DNA from: Vitis vinifera
Lineage: Eukaryota > Streptophyta > Magnoliopsida > Vitales > Vitaceae
Assembly: GCF_030704535.1 (NCBI RefSeq)
Contig: NC_081819.1
Span: 18,696,001-18,760,000, forward strand
DNA length: 64,000 nt
Direction: 5' to 3'
Shown here: one piece after another, positions 12,177 to 23,003 of the stretch
How the letters are laid out: every line of letters starts with the position of its first letter
Numbering within the stretch: the first letter of the stretch is position 1
The notes under the pieces: model-generated
The model's input: only the letters and a program-made list of their open reading frames with translations
Told to the model about the DNA's origin: nothing
Database searches by the model: none
Position numbers and translations under genes: made by a program

Positions 12177-15100
12177 GTGGCAAGTGTGTTTACGAAGAAG
12201 GCCAGCTCCACTGTTGACCCCTCATTTTGGCCAAGTAAGAGAGCCTTTCTTTTTAGGCCAGCTGGGGCTGTTAAGGAGCTGTGGAGAGGATGTTCTCCTG
12301 GGTCCGGAGGGGAGATTCAAGGACCGTTGGGGAGAGGCTTGGAGGAGAAGCAAGAACGGTAAAAAAAACGGAGCAGAGGGAGGAAGGGAGCATTTTAGAC
12401 GATGAGGGAGCCATTTTTTTTTAAGCGGGGTGAGCAGGCTGCGAGGGCGTTTTTTGAGAGGAGAAGAAAACGAGCTTGGGAAAGGAAAACAGAGAGTGAA
12501 CTGGTACCTGAGAGAGCTGAAACAGAACAAGGAGAACTGAAGAAAGTGAAAAAAAACAGAGTAGAGAGGATTCCGAGTGGTTCTTTTGGAGAGGCATTTC
12601 CAGGTATGATCATTGGGTCTGTCATCTTCCTTTATCCTTTTGATTTATCGGATGCTATTTGCTGCTTGGTGTCTCTATTGATCATTGAGCATTGTTTGTT
12701 GCTTGATGCTTCCGTTGATTTTTGGATATTGTTTGCTGATTAATGTTTGAGGAACCATGTTTAGGCTTTTGTTTAAGCTCATCCTGAAATTTTCAGTTTG
12801 TTTCTGAGCATTAATTTGTGGATTGGTGTGGACATCAAGGGCCACTGGTTTGCTTTGCTGGATCCGATTGTATACATGTATGCTCTGTTTTGGTTCTATT
12901 TTGGTATTTTTGATTTCTCTTGTAAATATCTCATGCTTTGCTCCTTCCCTGAACTTGATTTATCAAAATCATACTCTTGTTTCCTTTGGATTCGACCTGC
13001 TCCTAGCTCTTTGACGATCCATGACATAGAGCTAAGTTCATACTCTGTTTTTACGTTTTTATTCTTCTCTGTTTATTGCTCTGTTTCTTGTTGATGGTGG
13101 GATGATATCGTCAACGGCCAAGTTGCTGGGATTGGAGGAGTGTGGTTATGGGGGGAAATGAATTTAATGGATTATTTTTGTGATTGTACCTGTGCTCCAG
13201 TTGATTGGTTCAAAAATGTTGGCCACGGGACTGCATTGGAGTCTTGGTATTTGGGATCACTTTGCCATCTGAGTTCAATAAGCTAAAGAGTGGCAATAAA
13301 CATCTCAGTTCTGAAGTGCCTTGTCAGAAGCCAATAAGTTTGGCAAATAATGGGTCACGTTTATGGTTCTCTTAATGGCATTCGAATAATCAGCAGAATT
13401 GATGGGGTTCTTTTGGAGCAGAGTTGCAGGTTGAAAGTGGGGAAGAGAAGTTTCGTGAGGGAGATGGCATGCAATGGGTAAGGAAATTGAAAGAGCCATA
13501 AATGTAACTGGTCTTAATGGGAAAATTGAGGAGTTTAAGCAGAGGAGTCAAGAGCAACTCAATAATTGCTCGCTTTATGGATATTTCATTAGGAATGCCG
13601 TAAAGAAGAGAAGCAATTCTATTCTGTATATTTTATCTGGCTTGAGGGATTACCATTGGATCATTATTTGCATGCTACTCTACCGGAATTGCACCCGATA
13701 TGCCATTTCATAATTCTTAACTTGAGAGACAGCTTGCAGATTCTTCATCTTCTTCTGAACAGAACTTGCAATCAGTCAGAACCTTGAAATTGCTTTGAGG
13801 GCCATGATACCAGAACCTCATCCCATGCTTTCTGCCACCTCTTAAACCTCGGGACCCCACTTTCGCATGGTCCGCATGGCCATCTTCCAGCAGTTTTAGG
13901 ACGTCCAAGGTTGGCAAGCTGTTGGAATATGATTTTTAAAGAGAGCAAGTGGCACTCACCAAGCAGCGCCATGTAGATGTTCCAGGCGAAATAAGTCTAA
14001 AACCCAATTCAGCCAGTCATTTCGACCTGAGAATAGCAGAGGGAATTGACAAACGGGCACGTCCATAGTATAGGTCCAATTGGGCACCCGCCCGAGCTTA
14101 GTGAAAGGACTTTTTGACTCAGCTGGAAATGGGATTTATCCTATTTGTGAATTTCAGTCCCCTGGATGGAGAGCTTGCCCAAATCACAGACCTAGAGATG
14201 AGGTCATGCTTGGTGGGGTGCACGAATGAAGATTACCCTTGTTGCAGCCTATGGTATCATATCTGCATGAAGACTCTAGTCCTCGTGTTATGCATTGGGA
14301 TTTCAAGTCCAGCAGCATCTCGTTAGAAGACGACTTTACCACTAAAGTTCTGATTTTGGATTGGCTAGAATAGCACTTGATGAGAGGAACAAACATATCC
14401 CAACATGCGTGAGTGGAATTTTTGGCTACTCAGCTCCAGAATCCACATGCATGGCCACCTTGGTGTACATGTGCCTTGTTTTTGCTTGTTCCCAGCCTTG
14501 GCACCCTCAGTACCTGGCAGTCTCCACTCAACCAGAAGAAGGCATCTCTGATTCCTCTCTCCTAACCATTCGAAATCCTTCTTTCAGCAAATCCAAGCCC
14601 CAAGCCGAACAACCCCGTGTCTAAAACCTTAGGACCATGCTCACCAATCGCTTTTCATGTTCTCATCTTACATGCCTACTGGGTTTAGTGACAAGTCCAT
14701 ATCTACAACTGTGTGTATAAGGAGACTGACAACAGTTCTTTTGAGAGAATGTGTTCTCTATAATAAGTCCAGTGGAAACGGAGTTTGTCGAAACCTTGCT
14801 TGCTGTGTGTTCAACACTGAAGAAACCTTTGTAAGAATTGTTATGAGCAATATGGGACCTGCACCGCTGTCCTTATGGGTCACTCTTACCTGGTTAAAGG
14901 GGTCACTCGCGATCCTATTGGCTCCTTCATTGCAAGCCAAATAGACGACAAAATTGTCTTCATAATGACAATGGTGCATTTGATTCACAGTTCACAGAAT
15001 TTTGCTTTTCTGGAAAGGAGGCTTTTCGGTTTTATCATGTCTGGCCAGCTTACGGAGACCGATGTGTCGATGTGGAGTTCATTTGAAATCTCTAGTTCTG

Positions 15101-15480
15101 CCACTCTCTCAGTTAAAGAAGACTTTAAAGGGTGGCGCCCATGGCCGTTTTGGGAGCTGAAACGGACCACATTTCCCCATTGACGCTTCTCACACAGCAT
15201 ACCTGGGCAAAGATTATAAGTTGAATAAAGCAAATATATACTTGGGAAGGCAACCACATTGACAATAGCAACAACTTCAACACAAGCAATCCGGTCTCGA
15301 TTACACTCTTGCATGGCCACCCTTTACATGCAACCGCGCACCTACAACTGCAATCAATCAAGGTCCTTCCCACCCCGGGCCCTCATTTCTACCTGGTCAC
15401 CTTTGATAGGCCATCCTTGGGACACACGTGCCTCATCCTTTATGTCTTCATGCATGCCTTCAAAAATTGATTTTAAAAAA
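12177..15480. other. GC-richer mosaic region with gene-like fragments
   Basis: The base composition changes sharply from the AT-rich flanks. Open frames occur on both strands, but none makes a complete protein. A stretch at 12400-12603 followed by GTATGATC looks like a leader exon and intron start. A receptor-like kinase fragment lies at 14208-14470. The minus frame at about 13717-13972 has coding-like composition with no recognised domain. No terminal inverted repeats or Helitron ends were seen. It may be a gene-fragment-capturing transposon or a rearranged gene ruin. Confidence 0.5.
14208..14470 (+). pseudogene. Receptor-like protein kinase fragment (ALE2/PERK-like kinase domain)
   Basis: The plus strand reads WWGARMKI, then after a frame slip LHEDSSPRV, HWDFKSSS and LEDDF, then after another slip DFGLARIALDERNKH and FGYSAPES. 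This follows the catalytic loop, DFG and APE segments of plant receptor-like kinases of the ALE2 type (expected GARMKIALGAA, HRDFKSSN, DFGLAR, FGYLAPEY). The catalytic HRD is HWD at 14293-14301, the loop Asn is Ser, and one base is missing just before DFG (near 14350). The N-lobe and most of the C-lobe are absent. It is a dead kinase fragment and could not phosphorylate anything. Confidence 0.85.
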
Positions 15481-16296
15481 TCCAGGTATCAAATAATCTT
15501 AATCTGTTAACCTTTTATTTTATTTTTATTTATTTATTTATTTCCTTAGAAATTTCAAGTTATTGCTAAAATCCAATTTTAATAAATTTTGTTGTCACTT
15601 CTCTTCTCGGCAAGCATCTTTTGCAAATTTCCTTATTATTATTATTATTATTATGTTTTTCACGTTTTAACAAACATGAATAATTCTATAATTTCAAGTA
15701 ATGAAATTTATGGAGTTAATTCATGCTAAAATAAACTAGGCATTGGTGGGGCCCAATATCTATGATTGAAATTGATTGATTTATGCCCTACTGTGATATG
15801 CATGCGCATTCATACACTAACTTTTGTTTCTTGTGAAAGTGCATCATTACTCATTGTTAAGGTACACCTCATACCCCTATCATATTTATTTATTTATCCG
15901 TTATCATGCATAATTTGCTTTTACACTCTTGACCATTATTTGGTATCTATGATTAATTGATCAATTGCCACACTTATTTTAACCAAATAATAGAGATTTA
16001 ATTCTTAGGTCTTAGAAGGGTGCTATGGATTATCACCCGTACCTTTCCAATAGGTAATATGACCTTGAGACCTAGATTCTATTTTTCACATATTTGTTTT
16101 TCATTTAGGAGTCATATTTAAGGTTTTTTTTTAATTTTTTTTTTTTAAAAGTGACGATTCCAAAAACTTTTGAAAAAACAATTTTCAAAATAAAAAATCA
16201 AGTATCACCATTTGAGTGGAAATGCATGCAAGAAATGCAGGGTCCACATCCACCTTATCTGCAGCATGTGAATAGAAGGTTGGTGTTGAACTATTA
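15481..16296. other. Intergenic, possible retroelement LTR debris
   Basis: No gene is recognised. The sequence around 16010-16090 (ATCACCCGTACCTTTCCAAT and onwards) recalls phrases common in plant gypsy LTRs, but I found no partner repeat in the window, so I make no element call. Confidence 0.4.
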
Positions 16297-17176
16297 ACGA
16301 GTGAAGTCACTTTTTTTAAATTAGCTATCTAAAATTCTACTTCCTGATTCTAATTTCTAGAAAAAGTATGAGACAATTGTTAATAGAATATATAAAAGTA
16401 CTGTTACAACTCATATATTTGGTTTTCAAAAAATATTGAAGAAAAAATTGTTATTTTCTATTTAGATAAAAGATATACTTTACCCACATTCAAGTTGGAA
16501 TAAACTTGCTGGAGTATGTTTGATTCCAATATAATTTGAGGAAAAGAAAATATAAAAGGAAACTAAAAGAAAAGAGAAAGTGAAAAAAGAATAAAAAGAT
16601 TCGGACTCGATCAATAGATTACTTTAAATTTATTTATTTATTTTATTTTTAAATATAAATATAAAATAATTTGAAAATATATAAGTTTTTAACTAATTTT
16701 TTTAAATTTGATTTTCTTTTATATATTTCTTGAAATAATCAAATATAAGAAAATTATTTTGTTTAACTTTTTTTTTCACTCTTTATATTTTCTACTAACC
16801 AAACATAAGTTTATAGATTTATAAATGTAAACTCAATTAACAATTATTAGATCATCCACCGAATGCACCAATAATTAACAATCCATTAATTAAAAGGAAA
16901 AAGAAGAAATACAATAATAAAACCTTTTTTTTAAAAAAAAAAACTCTCACACTTGCAGTCTCACCATAAAACATAAAATGATTAAAAAAATAATAACAGG
17001 TACAAACTCCTTATCCATCACGTAAAATTATAATGTTTTTATTTATTTTCTATTCATGGGTATAGGTGATTTGGTTAACAATGAAATCATTTCTCGTATT
17101 TTGTTGCATTACAATTTGTCCCTAAATTTTTATTTATTATTTATTTTCTCCATCCTACCTCAAGTGAAACAATACA

Positions 17177-18124
17177 AAATAGTACTCAAAAGTTATACCA
17201 ACATGATACATTGACAGTGAAGCAAACATTATTTTTCTTTATTAATCACTGCATTATTTCAGCAACTTAATAAATACATATGCTTTTCCTCATAATCTAA
17301 TAATCAATATGATATTTTTAAAAATATATACTCACCCAAGTTAATTGGTTCTTAGATAAAGACAAATACTATGGCTTGATGGGAACAGCCTGGAGAGGTT
17401 GGGCTTTCCTCAATGTCAATCCAAACTTCTCAGTCATGTCCATATCTTCTGGTTTCAGACCATCTTGAAGCTTCCAATCAAAGGAGTGAAGAAGAGAAGC
17501 CAACATCAAGTGGACCATCCTATGGCCTAATAGCAATCCAGGACAGATTCTTCTTCCAGCACCAAATGGAATGAGCTGGAAATCTCGACCCTTGACATCA
17601 ATCTCGCACTCCAAAAACCTTTCAGGCACAAATGAATTAGGGTTGGACCAAAATAGTACTCAAAAGTTATACCAACATGATACATTGACAGTGAAGCAAA
17701 TATCATTTTTCTTTATTAATAACTGCATTATTTCAGGAACTTAAATACATATACTTTTTTCATAATCTAATAATCAATATGATATTTTTAAAAATATATA
17801 CTCACCCAAGTTAATTGGTTCTTAGATAAAGACAAATACTATGGCTTGATGGGAACAGCCTGGAGAGGTTGGGCTTTCCTCAATGTAAATCCAAACTTCT
17901 CAGTCATGTCCATGTCTTCTGGTTTCAGACCATCTTCAAGCTTCCAATCAAAGGAGTGAAGAAGAGAAGCCAACATCAAGTGGACCATCCTATGGCCTAA
18001 TAGCAACCCAGGACAGATTCTTCTTCCAGCACCAAATGGAATGAGCCGGAAATCTCGACCCTTGACATCAATCTCGCACTCCAAAAACCTTTCAGGCACA
18101 AATGAATTAGGGTTGGACCATATC
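17177..18124 (-). repeat. 474-bp tandem duplication of P450 3' flank and exon-2 tail
   Basis: Positions 17177-17650 and 17651-18124 are consecutive copies, each starting AAATAGTACTCAAAAG. The joint at 17650/17651 fuses mid-exon sequence (GGGTTGGACCA) straight to the downstream flank. Little or no homology is seen at the joint, so a replication slip or end joining is more likely than unequal crossing over in a long repeat. Confidence 0.93.
17369..17650 (-). pseudogene. CYP76 exon-2 3' fragment (duplicate of pseudogene B tail)
   Basis: The minus strand encodes the last 93 or so codons of a CYP76 protein: [17 protein letters not shown], the heme loop [10 protein letters not shown] and the C-terminus to PIKP. 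It lacks the I-helix and the ExxR region because it arose from the 474-bp tandem duplication. It lies 189 bp downstream of the full exon 2 of pseudogene B. Confidence 0.93.
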
Positions 18125-18444
18125 GTGAAGTCTCTGCCAATAGCCCATACATTGACAAGTACATGAGCATTTTTTGGCACTGCATAGCCTAATATTTCTG
18201 ACTTCATTTCGGTCTTTCTAGGAACCAGAAATGGGACAGGTGGGTGCAACCTGAAGGTTTCTTTTACTACTGCTTGTAAATAAGGGAGCTTTGAGATGTC
18301 TGACTCTTCAACCATCTTTTCTTTGCCTACGACTTTGCCGAGCTCACTTCGAGCTTTTGCCATTAAATTAGGGTTGTTTAACAATTCTGCCATTGCCCAC
18401 TCTACCGTGCTCGAAGTAGTGTCAGTTCCCGCAGAGAATAGGTC
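17839..18444 (-). pseudogene. CYP76 pseudogene B, intact exon 2 without exon 1
   Basis: The complete 606-bp exon 2 reads open from [10 protein letters not shown] to PIKP, with the same motifs as P450 A ([26 protein letters not shown]). A CAG acceptor lies at 18445-18447. The intron is homologous to that of P450 A only as far as 18836. No exon 1 is found between there and the copia at 19336, or between that copia and the P450 C debris, so a full enzyme cannot be made. The reading frame has not decayed, so loss of exon 1 is probably recent. Confidence 0.9.
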
Positions 18445-18836
18445 CTGCCATGGAGTAATATACTAATATCAGAAAGAATACTACATATTAATTTACGCCA
18501 TCACATCGATGTAAGCTATAGCCGCCTTCGGTTTTTCAAAGATACGCCATCTATTATTGTTTTCTAATAACTTATCCAAAAAACTAGTCAACAAATCAAC
18601 CATTTTTTAACCAGACCATTTAAACCCAATAAGCAAATTCCACTACGCTAAAAGAATACACATAGATAATGAAGTGATGCTGCTCTTTCTAAACTCCTTT
18701 TCCCTTCTAGTTTTTCAACAAAGTAGTTTTCCCATTTGGAAAAAAACTACCTGTCATAATTGGCAGACCATTTTTCAACTAGAATGTTTCAACCCACTAA
18801 GCAAATTCCACCACGCTAAAAGAATATATACACATC

Positions 18837-19335
18837 AAAGCACAAGAGTATCATAACCATTTCATGTTTTTAAGGGCCCTCGCCCAAGGGGTATTGTGGC
18901 CAACATTGAAGCACAAGAATGCACCATTGTCTGTACTCCCTTTTCTTATAATAATGTCACATGTTCCACAAATTTCCAAACCTTCGTAGCCAAAAGGACA
19001 TACACGTTTTTAAACGTGTCAAGAGACCATTCCCTGCACAACCTTTAGTATCAATAGCGTGCTTGGATTCAAGGACACAGACCACAGACCACATATATCC
19101 ATGATATACCATATATAATGAATTCTGGAACACAAGAGCATCAACCCATCACATGGGAACATCATATCTAGAAATAGTAAAAATAGACTATTACTTGGAA
19201 GACTTCCGCCATAAATTTGAAACATTATTGGGTTATATAATACAATATATAATCAATCATAATAATTGAGGACATATCATCTCATGTCTTGAACAAATAT
19301 AGTATCTTTTGTTTTGTATACTTTACATTTCATAT
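18837..19335. other. Intergenic
   Basis: No gene is recognised. This sequence replaces the expected upstream half of pseudogene B and ends at the TSD of the young copia element. Confidence 0.6.
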
Positions 19336-19590
19336 TGTTGAGATATTATGATATATTCTAGGAAATTATATTAGGAAAGTAGTTGCTATTGTTTAGGATT
19401 GTTTCCTAAACTCACGATTGAGATATTATGATATATTCTAGGAAAGTATTCTAGGAAAGTAGTTGCTATTGTTTAGGATTGTTTCCTAAACTCACGGTTT
19501 TCCCTTAATTAGGTTTGCTTGATGTACTATATATTTACGTGGATGAATATCAATTAGGGTTAAGCTTTGACCCTTTAATCACACTTTACA
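19336..19590 (+). repeat. copia-2 5' LTR with internal 80-bp tandem repeat
   Basis: The LTR starts TGTTGAGATATT and ends CACTTTACA. It contains two 80-bp units (19338-19417 and 19418-19497), each starting TTGAGATATTATGATATATT. The second unit has an extra TATTCTAGGAAAG relative to the 3' LTR, which explains the 13-bp length difference. Confidence 0.95.
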
Positions 19591-19602
19591 TGGTATCAGA
19601 GC
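19591..19602 (+). other. Primer-binding site of copia-2
   Basis: TGGTATCAGAGC follows the 5' LTR with no gap, complementary to initiator methionine tRNA. A tiny upstream reading frame (ATG at 19609, stop at 19621-19623, four codons) sits between it and the main ATG at 19628. Confidence 0.95.
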
Positions 19603-19627
19603 GCTGACATGCACACACAATAAAACA

Positions 19628-22600
19628 ATGGCCGGCGACGATGAACAACCACCATTGTCGCCACCTAAAAGGGAGATGAATTCACCTTTTTTGCCCAAAC
19701 AATGGAAAGCTCTTGCGGGCTTAATTGGTAATGCTCAAGTTCTGGATGACAGGTTGAATGGTAAGTTTGACACGAAGTCATGGATCATTGACACCGGGGC
19801 AACTCATCACGTGACAGGTGATTTATCTTGGTTATTTGATACTATAGCGTTGTTTGAGTGTCCGGTTGGCCTTCCTAATGGTGAATCTGTTGTTGCGACC
19901 CAATCTGGTTCCGTTCGTTTGTCGAATAACATCACTCTTCAAAACGTTCTTTATGTGCCGAAACTCAATTGCAATTTACTTTCGGTTTCACAATTGACTG
20001 ATGACTTACATTGTATTGTCCAATTTAACTCTTATATGTGTGTTATACAGGACCACACCAGGGAGCTGATTGGAACGGGAGTTAGGCGAGATGGACTTTA
20101 CTACTTCGGTGGAGCTGAAGGTGATTCGGTACAACATGTTTCTGTCCACAACGCAGCATCCACTTTGGAGTTGTGGCACAAAAGGATGGGACATCCTTCA
20201 GAGAAAGTAGTGAAGTTACTTCCTCCAGTTAGCAATCTTAAGGGTAGTTTAAACAAAGCTTGTGAAATATGTTTTCGTGCTAAGCATCCTAGAGACAAAT
20301 TTCCTTTAAGTGACAATAAGGCAACTAGAATTTTTGAGAAAATACATTGTGATTTGTGGGGCTCTTATAAACATGTCTCTTCTTGTGGAGCTCGTTATTT
20401 TTTAACTATTGTTGATGATTTCTCAAGAGCTGTGTGGATTTATTTGTTGGTCGACAAAACAGAAGTTTTTCGGATGTTTATGTCTTTTATTGCAATGGTA
20501 GATCGACAATTTTCTCAAACAGTGAAAGTTGTTCAAAGTGATAATGGTACGGAATTTAAATGCCTACTTGACTATTTTTCTGCAACTGGTATTTTATTCC
20601 AAACTTCTTGTGTGGGAACTCCGCAACAAAATGGGAGGGTTGAGAGAAAACACAAGCATATTTTAAATGTGGGGAGGGCATTACGCTTTCAAGCAAATTT
20701 GCCTATTTATTTTTGGGGCGAAAGTGTTCTTGCCGCTGCTCACTTAATAAACCGCACTCCCTCTCCTTTGTTACACAATAAAACACCATTTGAAATCCTA
20801 TTTGGCACCCCTCCTTCATATGCGGCAATTCACACCTTTGGTTGTCTTAGTTTTGCTCATGATCAAAAATCCAAAGGTGACAAATTTGCAAGTAGAAGTA
20901 GAAAATGTGTGTTTTTGGGTTACCCGTTTGGAAAGAAGGGGTGGAAGTTGTTTGATTTGGACACCAAGGAATTATTTGTTTCTCGTGATGTCAAGTTTTT
21001 TGAGGATGTTTTTCCGTTTGGTAACCCGGGTGCTGTGAATATTATTCCGGAAAACATTGTGCCTACGGTAAATGTTGAAATTGATAGTGATTTTGCTGAT
21101 TTTGTCGATGATGATGCTGATTTGCCTAACCCACAAGCCCAAACACAAAATCCCGAGGCTTCTTCAGCGCCTCTTTCACCTGGGCCGGAAGTTGTTCCCA
21201 CTGTTGGGCTTGATTCACTTGGACTTGACAATTCAAGCAATGGGCAGTCTGCTCCTATGGGAAAGGGAATGAGGGATAAATTTCCTTTGGTTCTATTACG
21301 AGATTTTGTTACTCATACGGTGGTTGCTGAAAGTCCATCTCCCGCCACTCCGTCTCCACAGCATCCCTCAGGTACTCCTTATCCCATAGCACATTATATA
21401 AATTGTGACAATTTTTTTGTACATTATCGAAAGTTTCTTGCAACTATTATTTCGAGCAATGATCCTAAGTCATTTAAAGAGGCTATGAAAGATGTCGGTT
21501 GGCAAAAGTCAATGCATGAGGAGATTCGGGCTTTGGAGGAAAATGGTACGTGGACTCTTGAACCTCTTCCAAAGGGTAAGCGTGCTTTGGGAAGTCAGTG
21601 GGTTTACAGAACCAAGTACTTCTCAAACGGTGATATTGAAAGGCTCAAATCCAGATTAGTAGTTTTGGGGAATCATCAAGAAGCTGGTATTGATTATCAT
21701 GAGACATTTTCTCCAGTTGCCAAAATGACTACGGTGCGTGCTTTCTTGGCTATTGCGGCTTCGAAAAATTGGGAACTTCATCAGATGGATGTTCACAATG
21801 CCTTTTTACATGGAGATCTTGAGGAGGAAGTGTATATGAAGCTACCCCCAGGATTTGAGCGTTCCGATCCGAACTTGGTTTGCAGGTTACGGAAATCACT
21901 TTATGGGTTGAAACAGGCTCCGAGATGTTGGTTTTCCAAGTTGGTCACGGCTCTTAAAGGATATGGTTTCTTACAATCCTACTCTGATTATTCTCTTTTT
22001 ACTTACACTACGGGCAATGTTCAAATAAATGTGCTAGTGTATGTCGACGATCTTATTATCTCTGGGAATGATTCCGCTGCTCTTAAGACCTTTAAAGCCT
22101 ATCTCAGTGATTGTTTTAAGATGAAAGATCTTGGTGTTTTGAAGTATTTCCTCGGAATCGAGGTGGCCAGGAGTTCAGCTGGTTTGTTCTTGTGTCAACG
22201 CAAGTACACACTTGACATTGTATCGGAGGCCGGATTACTGGGAGCCAAGCCGTGTGGCTTCCCGATCGAGCAAAATCACAGATTAGGACTCGCAAATGGG
22301 GAGCTCTTGTCGAACCCTGAGTCCTATCGCAGATTAGTAGGTCGACTCATTTATCTGGCAGTGACCCGTCCAGATTTGGCCTACTCGGTTCATATATTAT
22401 CTCAATTTATGCATGAGCCTAGAATTGAGCATTGGGAGGCAGCTTTGAGAGTCGTTCGTTATTTGAAAGGTACTCCGGGTCAGGGTATCTTGTTACGTGC
22501 AGATAGTGATCTGTCCCTACAGGGTTGGTGTGATTCTGATTGGGCAGCATGTCCAGTCACTAGACGCTCTTTGTCCGGATGGCTTGTGTTTCTTGGGCAA

Positions 22601-22996
22601 TCTCCTATTTCTTGGAAGACAAAGAAGCAACACACAGTTTCCCGCTCGTCTGCAGAAGCGGAATACCGAGCTATGGCAGCAGTTACTTGTGAGCTCAAAT
22701 GGTTGAAGGGGTTGCTTCTGAGCCTGGGTGTGCACCACCCAAAGGCAATCAAGCTCTTTTGTGATAGTCAGTCAGCCCTTCATATGGCCAAAAATCCAGT
22801 ATTTCATGAACGCACCAAACACATTGAGGTTGATTGTCACTTTGTCCGGGATGCGATAACAGATGGTTTGATTGCTCCATCATATGTTCCTACTGTTACA
22901 CAATTGGCAGATATTTTTACAAAGGCTCTTGGAAAGAAACAATTTGATTATCTTCTTGCCAAGTTGGGCATTTTTGAACCTCATGCTCCAACTTGA
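19628..22996 (+). CDS. copia-2 pol polyprotein, 1,122 aa, gag deleted
   Basis: One open frame encodes protease (D55-T-G-A58 in WIIDTGATHH), GAG-pre-integrase and integrase zinc finger (H184, H189, C212, C215), the integrase core (D242 in CDLWG, D305 in SDNG, E339 in NGRVERK), reverse transcriptase (YVDD at 805-808) and RNase H (from about D969, with SSAEAEYRA and CDSQSALHM). All catalytic residues I can check are present. Copia polyproteins usually run to about 1,300-1,450 aa and start with gag plus a CCHC knuckle. Here only about 45 residues precede the protease and there is no knuckle. The N-terminal MAGDDEQPPL leads straight into a pre-protease segment, consistent with an in-frame internal deletion. 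The TGA overlaps the start of the polypurine tract. Confidence 0.95.
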   Translation: MAGDDEQPPLSPPKREMNSPFLPKQWKALAGLIGNAQVLDDRLNGKFDTKSWIIDTGATHHVTGDLSWLFDTIALFECPVGLPNGESVVATQSGSVRLSNNITLQNVLYVPKLNCNLLSVSQLTDDLHCIVQFNSYMCVIQDHTRELIGTGVRRDGLYYFGGAEGDSVQHVSVHNAASTLELWHKRMGHPSEKVVKLLPPVSNLKGSLNKACEICFRAKHPRDKFPLSDNKATRIFEKIHCDLWGSYKHVSSCGARYFLTIVDDFSRAVWIYLLVDKTEVFRMFMSFIAMVDRQFSQTVKVVQSDNGTEFKCLLDYFSATGILFQTSCVGTPQQNGRVERKHKHILNVGRALRFQANLPIYFWGESVLAAAHLINRTPSPLLHNKTPFEILFGTPPSYAAIHTFGCLSFAHDQKSKGDKFASRSRKCVFLGYPFGKKGWKLFDLDTKELFVSRDVKFFEDVFPFGNPGAVNIIPENIVPTVNVEIDSDFADFVDDDADLPNPQAQTQNPEASSAPLSPGPEVVPTVGLDSLGLDNSSNGQSAPMGKGMRDKFPLVLLRDFVTHTVVAESPSPATPSPQHPSGTPYPIAHYINCDNFFVHYRKFLATIISSNDPKSFKEAMKDVGWQKSMHEEIRALEENGTWTLEPLPKGKRALGSQWVYRTKYFSNGDIERLKSRLVVLGNHQEAGIDYHETFSPVAKMTTVRAFLAIAASKNWELHQMDVHNAFLHGDLEEEVYMKLPPGFERSDPNLVCRLRKSLYGLKQAPRCWFSKLVTALKGYGFLQSYSDYSLFTYTTGNVQINVLVYVDDLIISGNDSAALKTFKAYLSDCFKMKDLGVLKYFLGIEVARSSAGLFLCQRKYTLDIVSEAGLLGAKPCGFPIEQNHRLGLANGELLSNPESYRRLVGRLIYLAVTRPDLAYSVHILSQFMHEPRIEHWEAALRVVRYLKGTPGQGILLRADSDLSLQGWCDSDWAACPVTRRSLSGWLVFLGQSPISWKTKKQHTVSRSSAEAEYRAMAAVTCELKWLKGLLLSLGVHHPKAIKLFCDSQSALHMAKNPVFHERTKHIEVDCHFVRDAITDGLIAPSYVPTVTQLADIFTKALGKKQFDYLLAKLGIFEPHAPT

Positions 22997-23003
22997 GGGA
23001 GGG

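Larger units (their letters stand above)
16297..18836 (-). repeat. Segmental duplication block, copy B (partner 8343-10405)
   Basis: The block is a near copy of the P450 A spacer, 3' flank, exon 2 and partial intron. It includes a 474-bp tandem duplication absent from copy A. The match stops at ATATACACATCAA within the intron. The sequence beyond (18837 onward) is unrelated to P450 A exon 1. Confidence 0.9.

Noticed and set aside
12402..12743. 113-aa plus frame starting MREPFF
   Set aside because: It crosses a likely donor (GTATGATC) and changes to intron-like sequence. No domain is seen.
13717..13972. Overlapping minus frames with coding-like composition
   Set aside because: No family recognised and frames are short. 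Described only as part of the mosaic region.
16010..16090. Gypsy LTR-like phrases
   Set aside because: No partner LTR, TSD or coding remnant was found, so an element call is not supported.
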